Below, piece after piece: positions 1-12,100 of a stretch of DNA of 64,000 nucleotides. Source of the DNA: Patagioenas fasciata. Taxonomy: Eukaryota > Chordata > Aves > Columbiformes > Columbidae. Where the stretch lies: positions 35,539,501 through 35,603,500 of the forward strand of contig NC_092526.1 in NCBI RefSeq assembly GCF_037038585.1. Direction: 5' to 3'. Position 1 is the stretch's first letter. The number at the start of each line of letters is the position of its first letter. The position numbers and the translations under genes are program-made. The notes beneath the pieces were generated by a model, which worked only from the letters and a program-made list of their open reading frames with translations, made no database searches and was not told the origin of the DNA.

Positions 1-3000
1 ACCCTTTATTTTCTTCCTCCTGGTCCTGAAGTATCAATTCATTATAGAAAGCAACAGGGCTGAGGACACGAAGTCCCAGAAGCACCTGGCTGAAGCCACT
101 AAATGATCAGCTGGGAATGAGTCATGTCAGCAGCCCAAGACCCGGGAAACCCAGCCAGATCCCTCTGCACAGGACTGAAATAGATTATAACTGACTGATT
201 ACAGGTTCTGGCCAAGTCCTAGTGAATTAGAGTGGCTTGCAGGGGGATGCAAGGATAGGGGCTATTATTAGCACTGCTATTTATTATTTGGGTAGCGCTC
301 CTATTGTCTGAAGTGCTCTCTGAATTGTCGGCAAGACGGTTCCTGTCCCTAGCACGCAGGATTGTTGGGATCCAAGGGCATGACTGGAGATGAGCTAGGA
401 GCTGAAGGATGGATGTGCTAATGCTCATTTGGCATGAAGGGGGGAAAATGGACAATCAGTTCATCCTGAGGCCAGAAATCGCCACATCACATCACTTACT
501 GAGGAGCGGCGGCTATTGAGTTCTGTGAGGTAGGAGCAGAAGTGGCACAACGTGCTAGAAACCGTAGTGAAATATCCCACACAGAGTGAACATTGGAAAT
601 ATCTGGAGTACCAGGTCAGGTACATGCAACTGGACCCTCCCTGGAGGGCAGACAAAACTGTCCAAGCCCTGGCAAGTCTCACCAGCCATGGGGAAGGTGA
701 GCAGCTGATGAGGTAAGAGACAGTTTGCCCTGTGAACTTCTGATATGTGGTCACCAGGCACAACGCATTTGGTGCTGCCAGCTAAAGCCCTGCTCAGAAA
801 ACCCTGTTCTTTGGTGGGAATCTCAGCTTCCCACTGCTGAAAAAGAGGGGGTGGAAAATACAACTCCAGCACAACCTAAAAATGAACAACACAGAAGCTT
901 ATTTTTAGGAATCTCATTGCTCATAAGCCTGATTTTCACCCAAGTTGCAGACTCTGGAGCGGGGAGAAAGACAGATAACTGACCTTTACAGCTCTTCAGA
1001 TGAGTCCTAGTATCTCTCAGCTCCTCAGTGGTGGTGGCGACACGTCTAGACACTCTGGGAAACATTCAATCAGGAGAAGGAAGAATGGGTCCCGCTGTTA
1101 GGAACAATGCAAGCAGAACAAAAGGGCTCATTTTTATTTTTTTTTATTCTGTACTGCTGTCTTTTAAAGGGACTATTAGGTCACTGAAAGTTTTAGTTAC
1201 AGCAAAAAATAACTAAAAAACCACCCCAAAATTGGAAATGAGGCTGTATATATTTTTGGGAAATGGTTTGCTTTTTTTTTTTTAAATTTTAATAGGTTTC
1301 CCTTTCAACTCTTTTCCAGATGATTTTTTTTTCTTTGAGTTCCATGATTATTAATGGCTGTAGCACTAATGTGCTTGGAAAAGAGCTCATTTGAGAACCA
1401 TGTTTTTTGGATTATAAAATATCTGAAAGATATTTTTCTTTTCTTCAGCCAACAACTGCCTGGTTTTCCCAAGGAGACATTATACCATGCCACAGCATTG
1501 GATACATTAGATCAAAACTTGGCTTTGAAGATAAGTGAGAAAAACCTATCACAAAGTAGTCATTGCTTCTATCATGGAGTTCTCTTCATGTCCATGTATC
1601 AGATGAAATTTGGAGAGAAGGGAATTCAGGGATCACGCTGGTCCTGGAGGACTTGCTTCCACTCACTGACACACTGAGGATTTTCTGGTGTCACTTTAAA
1701 AGCCAAACTGTTAATTTTTTCAAAAGCGGAATCCAGGAGTTGTGGAAAGAGCTGCGGATAGACACAGACATGGTTTGTCTATCTGTTGTGGTGGTGGTGA
1801 TTTCCGCTGACAACTTGCTTTGCAGCAGACCTGTGGGGTTCCCAGCAAGGGGGAGGGCAGACATGTCAGCCAAACCATCTTCAAGACATGTCTACATCAT
1901 TGCTGGAGAGATGCAGAGGTGGTTCCACACAATATAACCCTTCAACAAGGAAAGCCACAGCCAACACAGAGTCAAACCACCAGAGAAGTGATGTAATAGT
2001 TTTTGAACACCCAAACTAGGCAACCCGCTGGTGCCCTGGGTTGCACTCCAGCCCAGCACTGCCTGCATAGTCTGCCCAGCTCTAGGGTATGCAAAGCATG
2101 CTCCATTGGCTGTTTAGGTTTTCCCTGTTGCCTCCAAGTGGGAAATTCAATTTGTGCTAGACGTCAATGTTACACAATGGCATTTGCTTTAACTTTCAGC
2201 CAAGGAAGCTCAAAGTAGCTCAATTCCCACCTATGCTGAGATATGTTCAGTGTAGAAGCAGCAGGTAACAATGGTCCAAAGGCAGATTCCCATCACTACA
2301 GCTGTCAAGAGGAGATGTCTAAGAAAAGAACTTAATAAACAGAAAAAGGATGAAGGCAGTTATTTCCTGGCAGACCTCACAGTTTTTAGTGAGGTCTTAC
2401 CTCAGAGTCAAAGCCTGGGATGTTGTGGACATACCTCTAACATCTGCCAGCTGTCTGCAGTCCTACCTGAGTAGCTCTTCCTTCTGGAGCAGAAGTGAGA
2501 CCCTGTGGCACAGCTCCTACCAACCTCAGGCCAATGGAAGAGAGGGGACACGGATTTCTCAGTCTTGGCAGCTGTAGTCAGACTGCAGCTTTCTTGCACG
2601 GTTCAGGTGACCCCCCTGGTTCTTTATGGTATAACAGTGATTGCTTGCACATGCCCAAGTATCTGCTGTTGGGAGCCAATAGAGTTGCGTTGTGTTCCAG
2701 GAACAGCTTTCAAGGTCTTGCCTAAGTGAATGGAACGAGGAGTTTCCCTGTTTGATCTCTGCCATTTGAAATTTATCATCTCCCTTTACCTCAACAGAGC
2801 AAGAAAATCAATATGCAGTTTAATGCAAAACAGTGAAATCAGAGCTTTCATTTTAAGAAAAAACCAGAAATTTCAGCTGTAATAGGACTACTTCTGTTTA
2901 AAATGCTATACAAAACATGATGGATGAGCAGAAACAGCAATAACAGAGTGTTTGGAGTGCTCTTCTCTTCCATAAATCTATTTAGCATCCATCAGCTGAG

Positions 3001-5135
3001 CACAGTGTCTCTTGGAAGCATAGCAGAGCGGTCTGGGAATCCTTCCCAGGCAGGGGAAGGGGACAGAGCAGCAGTGGAGGTTGTTGATTTTTTGACCTTT
3101 TTGACAGTCCCTGCTTACAGTGAGAAAGTTCATGGACAAGGTAATCCCCGCCAGCTCCGCACACAGACACCAGATCCTTAAAGTTAAGGAGACCAGGAGT
3201 ATGCAGGGCTATGAAATAAGAGCAGGTAGGGTTCATCTTCAAGTGGTTTCCCATCAGAACTGTTTAACCAATATTTCCCGTCTATCTCCATTTTCTCGTG
3301 ACCCTGGTAAGTTCAGTGCTCCACTAAAAATAACCTCTCTCTTTTATTGCTGGGAAAGAATCCCAGCCTTCACAGAAACAGGGTTTCTAATCTTCACAGA
3401 GGCAGACTCTGGGATACCCCCAAAAGCTCAGAAACTGGCAGGCAAAATTAATGAGAATTTCCCACTTGTTTTTCTTTTTTAAATCTCCTGTAAATTTATA
3501 GCAATTACAGATCCAGAAGCCCCTCTGCTCTCCAAATAAACTGCACTTTCCAGACTTCTGGAGTTGGCTGTGCTATGGTATGAACTTCAGAAATAGGAAC
3601 TGATGAAATCTTTAGCGGCTACATCCAAAAGGAGTGGGCAAAACCCTCAGCCCAGCTCTATGTGCTCTGGTATGGAAGGAGGTGCTCCGGTTACCTCTTG
3701 GGGACCCAGCAACATGCCTCAGTTGGGTGGTTGAATGGGTGAATTTAATGTGCCTTTGCTGACCCTCAGTGATCACCTGGGCAGCTTCACAAGCTGGGAT
3801 GGGGTTTCAAGAGCACATGGCTATTGACAGTGATTACGTGATGCCAGCAGCACTTTTGCCAATTGCTCAGTGTGTTTACAGTGAAAAAACAATAACAACA
3901 ACAACAACAAAAAAACAACAAAAAAAGAAAGAAAATAACAGAGATTCATAAGTTGGAAGAAAATGAAGCAGAAAGCTATTTAATCAATTTACTCATAAGA
4001 GAGAGTCTTGTTCTTTAAAACACACAAATCTCCTGAGCTCTACACATGTGTGAAAAGCAGTGGGATGGAGCTGTGGGGACTCTGGGCCAGCAAACTCTCA
4101 GTCAGTCCACCTCTGGAGAGGTCCAGATGTAGGCAGCCCTCTTCCAAAATTGAAACTTTCATCCATCTACGTCGCCCCTTCCTTCCCAACTTTGTGTGTT
4201 TTGTCAGAGAGAAAAAATAAGAACCCAAGCAAATGCCAGCTGTGGAGTAGGGACACAGCGTGACAGCTTGGGGTCTGTCCTCGGTTTTACTGAAAAAATC
4301 GAGAAGGGGAGGAAAACCTCAACTATGTCCCAGATACCAATAAAGGCTGGTGAATATTGCAGAGAGCATGAGGCCAGACTGGCTGTGGGGTCAGAAGTCT
4401 TAAAAAGCATTTCTTTGGATTTTTGTTTCTGAGACTAGCAAGACTGGAGCAAGACTACACTTTGGAAGACCACTTTGGGAACAGTCCTATGCAAAGAGAT
4501 GCCCTCAGCCTTCTGCTCAAGGGAGAAAGAGCCCAGAAGGAATTAGAGGCAGAAAGGATCAGTCCAATGCCATATGAGGAGCATGGGGTGAAGCCAAGGC
4601 CAGAGCTGAGCCTTTCCAAATCTCAGCCCAGATATTTAACTGTAAAACCATCCTCCCGCTCCTCAGCCCAGCTTCTCGACCAGCGTCCTCACTACTCCAG
4701 CTGGTACTTGAGCCAAAACTCTGCTCTCTGTAGCATGAATTAATTCTTCCTTCCTTTCCCTTCATGATGCTTAAAAAAAAAACCAGCACCAATCCTTAGG
4801 CAGATACCATGGAGAGGGTCATAGGGAGAAACTATTTTTAGATCTCAATGCATTGGATCACCCTTTGTTATGGCAACAACACTTGTTATTCCTTGTTTCC
4901 TCTGGTCTTTTATATGCATCATAGTCATCAAGGCTTCAATCCAGCTTACAGTAAACATTCAAAAACCTCAGGATTTTAGAACTTATTTGTTGTGCGACTG
5001 GTAAGAACATTAAAAAAGAGATGAAAGAAGAAAGCCTGTCAAAAAACAGTCTCAGAAGAAGGAGGGGGACTCTAGCATGAGGAGAAACCTTATGCTTCTA
5101 GAGAAATTGTAGAGACTAAGACTTTGGGTGGGCAA
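1..5135. other. Non-coding, no recognisable gene
   Basis: Only short, overlapping open frames on both strands, mostly without ATG starts. T runs occur near 1137 and 1271 and an AAC repeat at 3.9 kb. I see no named repeat or RNA gene. Confidence 0.6.
3894..3920. repeat. (AAC)n microsatellite
   Basis: About seven AAC units merge into A-rich sequence containing further AAC units. Confidence 0.85.
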
Positions 5136-5191
5136 GCTAGAGCAGATGACAGCTGGACATCCCTTCCAGCCTGCATGATCCTGTGGGTCTA
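5136..5191 (+). mobile_element. CR1 3'-end fragment, short
   Basis: The stretch AGATGACAGCTGGACATCCC followed by TTCCAGCCTGCATGATCCTG resembles the last 55 bases of CR1 in sense orientation (the 'GATGACCT...GTCCCTTCCAGCC...ATTCTGTG' end). It is diverged and short, so the assignment is moderate. Confidence 0.5.
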
Positions 5192-5814
5192 CAACACCAA
5201 AGCCCCACCACAAACCCAGCCCAGAGCATGGGAAGGTCAGGGGTTCCAAAATGACAAAACGCTGCCTGATTTTGGTCCAAAGCAATAAATCTTTTCTCAG
5301 AGGTTACTCTACACGTGGACCAAGTTTGCAGAAAGATTTGCCAAGGTTCAGCAATGAGGTTCAGAGCAAACGCTGAAATCAGGTGTGCTCTGCCTTTTTG
5401 GGGGGGTTATCGCAAAGTCCATGTACATCTACAAGAGGTATCTTACCTGCCGTGGGAGAGCAGTGCTGGTTCTGAGATGGTGCAGAAGGCAGATCAGGAG
5501 CATAGGCTGTCATTTCTTCTTGCAAATTCATTGAGTAAAACATTCAGGGGAGCTTTGTGTCTCGAGTTACTTCTTTGACAACTACACTGGCAAAACAGAA
5601 GCTCTGCAAAATACACACAGAAAGCATGTCATAGATCCTTGGGTAGAGAAACCATATTTTCTGCTGTGCAATTGTATTGCACCTGGCCCAAGCCGCGTAA
5701 GTGACCAGGGATGCTGCACAAAACAGTGTGACCTTCCCCAATCTGCCCTATTCACAGTAAAACCTCATGGCTCCCCCTTCTGTTATAACACATAATGTGT
5801 TTTGCCTTACCCAG

Positions 5815-6092
5815 TACCATTTGTAGCATCCTCTCGGCTGTTTGAACTGAAAAAACAGGAGTACAGTGCTTTTGAAAAGAGGTTAGTTTCAGCATTTTCA
5901 GGACAAGACACTTCTATTTCAAAAGTACACCAATCCTTTTTAAAGAAATGTGAACAGAAGAAAAACAACCTGCTCCATTTGATCTGTGCTTTAAATTTTA
6001 CTGAGGAAAACAGAACCATTTTAAAGAAAGCAACAGAAATCTGGAGGGAGCTGGCCAATAAACAGAAAAAGACTAGCTATTCAAAGCAGTGA
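5815..6092 (+). other. Candidate terminal coding exon, unrecognised
   Basis: An open frame of about 92 codons begins right after an acceptor-like TTTTGCCTTACCCAG (ending 5814) and runs to a stop at 6090-6092. It has no ATG start. The translation is rich in Lys, Glu and Leu and would be mainly helical, with segments such as FELKKQEYSAFEKRL and TILKKATEIWRELANKQKK. It reads like the last exon of a coiled-coil protein, but I do not recognise it. A-rich DNA also yields Lys-rich frames by chance. No partner exon upstream was identified with confidence. Confidence 0.2.
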
Positions 6093-9000
6093 TCACTGAG
6101 CTCTTCAGCACCAAAACATCAGCAACTACTGGCTCATTCCAGCCTCCCTTTGTCTTCTCTATCTCAGCCACAAAGTGTCATGCCCAGACATTAAACTTTT
6201 GTCACTGGGGAATTGTCTGACATTTCAGTGTTTGCTCTGTGCTTCGAAACAACGCAAAATCTTGAAATTCCAAATAAGGCTCCAGGACTATTGTTCAGAA
6301 AAAAAAAAAAAAAGCAGAAATGTCAGAGCTGATATGACTCGAAAGGCTAAAGTTCAGAACAGGAGCCAAAATTACTGCAAAATGCTTACTTTCAAGTCAT
6401 TACATTATCAAACCTAACGTCCCTGCCTTATGAAGAGAGTGCATGATCTCTACCTTGCTGCTGGCTGGCAGCAGAGAGACACCGGGGTGAAGGATCTCAG
6501 TATAATTTCTCTATCATATTCCTCCAGGTAGCCCCCATAACTAGCTTGAAAGGAAATAAGGGCTAGATGGACCATTTTATATTTTACAATTGTTGGATGC
6601 TCTTCTTTGGACCACGCAACCATGCCCCTAGATTAATGCTATTCCTGTGGACTCAGCCCAAAGTTGTTCTTTGTCTCCTGGGCATCGAGGTCCTTCTGAG
6701 AGCACAGCCACAATAAAGAAAAAGAGCCGGAGCTGCACTTGCCCTGAGGGAAGCTGAATTATATTCTGAATTGATTTGAAACCAATCCAATCAAAAGAAT
6801 GAAGCATTCCCCAATCAGGTCAAACTGACCAAAATGAAGTGTTTCATTTCAGGTCCGTCTCCCCCCAACCTTCAAAATAAAATAGAAAGAAAAAGAAATA
6901 TAAAAAAGAACAACACTGCAGGTTTTCAGCACAATCACATTTCTTCACCAGGGGAAACAACAAATCTGTGGAAGTGGCAAGTTTCCTTGGAAAAAATCTC
7001 TCTCATCAGCGCTTCTCCACTGTGCACAACTTTCAAAAAGCCCATTGCTCCGATCTTGAGGTTTCCCAGGAATTATGGCTCAGGTGCCTCTTGTATCTGT
7101 CCCTAAGTCAAGATCCCTGCTCAGGGAATGTTTCCCAAAATCCACTGCAACATGGTGTCCATCCTGAGATCACAACACACCTTAAAGAGGATTCCACCAA
7201 ACACGGACCATCCATCCCATCGCTTTTCTAGTACTTGTCTTTCTGCAAAAAATAATGTATGTGTACACATACATTACAGGAGTACGTGTAAAATCCCATT
7301 TTTTATTGCTAGAAAACACCACCCTCTTTGGGGATTATTGCTGCCTAGCAGGTGAAGAGCAGGGCTTTCACAGTGTCGAGACATCTTCTCTGTTACATGG
7401 GTCTGTGGCCGAGTGCTGAAATGCAGCTGTCTGTGCTGAGCCAGGCATGACAGCAATGCATGAGGGCCCTGAGAAAGAGGAGGAAAACCTACAGTGTTTT
7501 CCTCTTTCCTGAATGCACAGCTCAGCTTGCAGCATCGCCTTAATTTCTTTCCCATACTTGGTCTGACACTGACTGGAAAACAGCGCGGTTATTAGCCCCG
7601 TGCTCTTCGCAGCAAGCTGAAACACTGAAAAGCAATAAATTAGATTTTTCAGAGGGTTTTTCTGAGAGCAGAAGATGTGAATTGCTAAACACCTTCCCCA
7701 AGAGCACCTAAGGATGCTCTAGGGAAACAGCAAAGAGAGCAGGTGAGAGAGGGCATCCGTCAGCATTCAGCCACCAAAGCACCTTTTCTCCTCCAAAAAG
7801 CCGGCTTTCAGCAAACCCCTTACAAGGGCTTTCTGTGTTATACCAGCTAGCCAAGGAGTTGTGCAACTAGATGTCAAACATGTTTGGAGAACAAAGTGTG
7901 TAAACGGGATGTAATGCAATACTACGTGTTTATTTCTGAACATGAATCCAAGCAAATCCATCCATGACCACTTCGCAAGATGAATAAAAACTACCAGCTT
8001 CAGACGTCTTGCAGTATATTTCTTCTCTCTCCTCTTCCACTAAATAACTGGGTTGAAATGTTTTTAATAAAACACACTTTTTTATATACATATATATATC
8101 AAAGTTCAAATAAATCTTTACTATAATCAGAAGAATGCAGAGAATTGTAAAAGTTTAGAAGGGGTCACTTCTGACTGGCCCCTACTCCATAAAGTACAGT
8201 TTGATGTCCTGTAGTTTATAGCCATACGAAAGCCCAGCTCTTCTGCATTCAGATTGGCTGTCAATGTTGTAATGATGTTTAACTGCTGACAAATGAATTA
8301 CAGGTGGGGAGCGCATTGCCCATTTAAGACAAGGACTGTTTAAGTAAAAAAATCTGTCATGTTTATTTGGTTGTTTTTTAAAAAATGTTTCTTTTTTAAT
8401 TCCCTCAAGCAAATAGATTGAGGAACATCATAGCCTGTCAAGTAATGTATGTCTATAAAAACACCACATCTTTTTGATGCATCTATCATGTGCTGGAGAG
8501 GAGAGAGTGGGGTTTTCTTTCACTTGCAGTGGAGCTTCTTTTTATTTTTTTGCCACTAATTATGGAATTTCTCATTAAAATAACAAGAAGCATGTCTGAC
8601 TGGGATTCCAGCACATGTTTTCACTTTTGGAAACCAATGGGAACCGTATGCTTTCTGCCTTCTTCCATGTCCCATGCAGCAATAGCAGTGCTCAGCCCAG
8701 CACCAGCATCCATGCGCTGCTCCACCAGCCCCATGGCCGGGTGCCAGGAGAAGACACTGTCCCAAAGGCAGAGCCAGCTCACACCAGACACAGGGCTGAT
8801 GCCACCTTCGCCACTTAATTTGAAACTTTTAAACTTCACACTATTACCCAGGACCTGCTTTCTGTTTCTTTCTCCTTTTCAGTCTTTGTCCTCTCTTCCT
8901 CTCACTTCTTGTCCTGTTGTATTTTTTCTCATGGCAAAAACTAACTCATGCAGACCTGCAGCGCTTATTTATAAACACTCCTTGAATGCCAAAGCGCCAT

Positions 9001-9139
9001 GAACAATCATTTCCCTCCAGTTCACAGGAACATTCAAAGCGCTCCGAAACATATTTTCGACATAACTCATCACTTTGAAGATGTGTCCAAGCTTTTGTTC
9101 CTGTTTATTGACAGGAAGTTGTTTTTCATTGCTCAAATC
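6093..9139. other. Non-coding, no recognisable gene
   Basis: Contains an A15 run at 6.3 kb, the 24-bp palindrome at 7.25 kb and an alternating TA stretch at about 8084-8099. Open frames are short and look random. Confidence 0.55.
7253..7276. repeat. Perfect 24-bp palindrome
   Basis: TAATGTATGTGT (7253-7264) is followed immediately by its exact reverse complement (7265-7276), with no spacer. Symmetry stops at the next base on each side. Confidence 0.9.
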
Positions 9140-9186
9140 GGGAGGGGGGATGGTGGGGAGGAGGAGGAGGGAAGAGGAGGAAGGGG
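9140..9186 (+). repeat. Purine-rich GGA/GGGA tract
   Basis: About 47 bases that are almost entirely G and A, with two T interruptions. They include GGGAGGGGGG, GGGG and a run of GGA units. The tract could form triplex or quadruplex structure. Confidence 0.7.
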
Positions 9187-12100
9187 TTTGCCAAGTGGTT
9201 GAAGCCGTGCCCCGCAAAACCCGACCCTGCATTCCTGGCATGCGTGCCGGTTTCCCCCAGCCCCCCACCACCCAACCCCACTCTTCTCTGTCAACGGAGA
9301 AAAAAACATCATCAAAGTGTAAAAAGCAGTAAACGAGAGGAACGATGGATGCGGGCAGGTGAGAACAGAGGAGAAACCCTATTATCCATCATATATATGG
9401 AAGACAGGGTGTTTTGGGGGCACTCCTTGGCCCTGGAGAGCAGGGGTGAGGCACAAGCCCCCCCCATTTCATCTCCCAGAGGGAGGCAGTACTGGGGAAT
9501 GGGCCAGCACAGCAGGATCATCCCGGTTCGCAACTGAGAGGCTTTGGAAAAATGGTGACTCATGGCAGGGAGGAGTGGGGAAGGGGGAGCTGGCTCAATC
9601 ACACCAGCTCGAACGGCTCACAGAGGGGCTTGTTGGGCTACTCTCCATGGAGTCGGGCAAGAGGTCTTTCCGGGTGGCCAGTTGAGGATGGGAATCCTTC
9701 CAGACAGGGCCAAAGAGTGAGGGAGGCAATGTGAGAACTGGGCAGATGATGATGGGAGAGGGTCAACACAGATGCCTACCTGCTTGCTGCTGCATGCCAG
9801 GAGAAGAGTCAAGGACTCCTGGGTCCAGCTTCAAGTCCCAGGCAATGTCTTCAGGGCATGTCCTCTGCTGGCTTAAACCATCCTGAACTTCAGTCAAGAG
9901 CAGCATCCTTTCTTGAAGGGCCTGGTGATACTCATCTCCTGCTCCATGTGCTGGTGCTGGTGGAGGAAGCCAATAGAGGAGCAGAACAAGTCCATGGGGT
10001 GTACAGGGATGAGCTAACAGAGCCTGAGATGAGGACCTCAGCCAGCCAAAGAGGGCTTCCATCACAAGAAAGCACCACGCAAAACGCAACAGACCCGTTC
10101 GTCTTGACCTCATGGACACATTTGAAACCGCTCAGCAGCCCTGGCACAAATCACTGCTGCACTCTGTTTAAGAGGGAAACGAGAGATTTTAAATAAGGTT
10201 GTATCAACTTTTTATATTGACAATGGGACTGGTTATTATATACTGTGTGCCTGAGGTTCTTTCACTGAAAAGAGCGTAATGCAACACTGGGGGCAATTCT
10301 TGATTCTACTTACTCCCAATAATTATTATTTCTTGGCTTGTTGCTACACTATATAGTGTAATGTTATTGCTTTGAATGGTATGTTAACTTAGTTTTTACT
10401 GATACCATGTGTTCCCCCTCTTTTATCCCAGTAGTGTGTCAAGAACTGTTTTTCTAAGGATGGTCAAGGGAATATGATTCTAATATTACTGTAGATGATA
10501 TAAAAAGTTTTATAGACAGTATTCTACGTTTGAACTGGGAGCCCAGAATTCAGCCACGAGGGCCTTAATCAGACGTTTGAATTGCAGGTTTTGAAGGCCC
10601 AGATTGGCCAGGGAGGTAGAAAAGGTGCTCAGTTACAGGCAAAGGCTGGTTTGACAATCTAGATGCTAGACCTGCACTTAGAGAGAAACAGAACAAAACA
10701 AAAAAGCCTCTGAAAGATGTGCTTATAACATCCAAATTTCAGGCATCATTTGGATCCAAAAGCATGATTTGCAGTTGTCTGAAAAATACACAGGGCCACA
10801 TTGCTCACTGTGTTATTCCCATGAGCAAACCCATAAAACTGTGCCTGTTAATGTGACAGTCACTGCCTTTGCTGGCAGAGCTGGGGTAGCACTTAGGTTC
10901 TCCATAACTCAGAACAGAAGCTGCAAAAGGAGCTACAGACCAACATGTACTGATGATTGCAAAGGAGCCTGGCACTCTGTCTGGCCTGCACACAAAAGTG
11001 CACTTTTTTTTTACGCCATCATGCAGAGATATGTAAGGTGAGGACAGGGTAATTACTCCCTGCTTCCTCAGCCAGCCAGGAGAGTTCAGACTAACTCTGC
11101 ACAGCCCTGCGGTGCTCCCAGACGATGATGTGGTAGAGCACAGCCCCAGGAACACGCGACAGAAGGAGATACAGGGGCTGCATGCTTGATCATGGCACTC
11201 GGTGTGATGCCTCGGGTAGGAGAGCAGAGTGGAGCTGGGTTGCTGAAACTTTCTCCAGGGACCAAAGCACAAGGATTTGCTCCACTAGTTTTTTTTTTTG
11301 CTTCATACCAACATTTGCAGTGCCATTTTTTTCTCAGGTCTGCATCTGAAGTCTATGGTTTATCCACATTTAGAAGCTGCTGGTTCAGCTAGTCCAGTTT
11401 CTGTGAGCAGCTGCAGCAGATGGGGACTCAGCACATCTCTGCTGCATTCAACATTTCTGTGTTTACTTACAGCATGCTTTCCTATTCAGTCATCAAGGTA
11501 TTTCTTGATATGCTTTATAGTAGAACAGGTCCAGCGTGCCAAAGGAGGGGACTCTGAAGGCAAACAGCAACAGCAGGCAGAGTTTTCCAACCCCACCAAA
11601 CCTTTACAAGATCTTCGGTAACGGCATTTCCAACACTTGGGCCACAAATGCAGTGACAGCTGATGCCTCATACATCATAATCTGTTTTCTATTTAAAAAA
11701 TAACAACGCTATTTTATTTATTGCATGTGATTACCTTCGCATGGGATGAATATGCCTGGAAATTCCAACACTTTTTTCTCAGCAGCAGGTGAGCTTGCAC
11801 TGTCTGACACCGTGTTCATCACTGCAGTCATCACTGGGGCTGTGCTCTCCTCCTTTTGCAGGTCACTGCATTGCCTTGAATTGCTACATGCCCGCTATTG
11901 TCATCAAGTCACCATTGCTGGAGCGTCAGAGCTTTTCTTCAGGTTTTTGGCATGCGTGGGTGTGTCTTTTTGGGGGGTTAAGGAAACCCAAAACCAAGAG
12001 ATCTTCAATCGTACTGCAAGTTGGTGGATTGTTTTCCTGACTTGGTGACTGCTTACGCAGGCTCAGGCAGATGGACATCTGTTTTTCTCTCTCTGGACGT

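Noticed and set aside
8182..8412. Minus-strand frame ending GYKLQDIKLYFME
   Set aside because: It reads smoothly but lacks convincing splice borders and an ATG; most likely chance.
8490..9002. 170-codon plus-strand frame
   Set aside because: It starts without ATG, and the Ser/Pro/Leu-rich translation reflects a pyrimidine-rich region rather than a protein.
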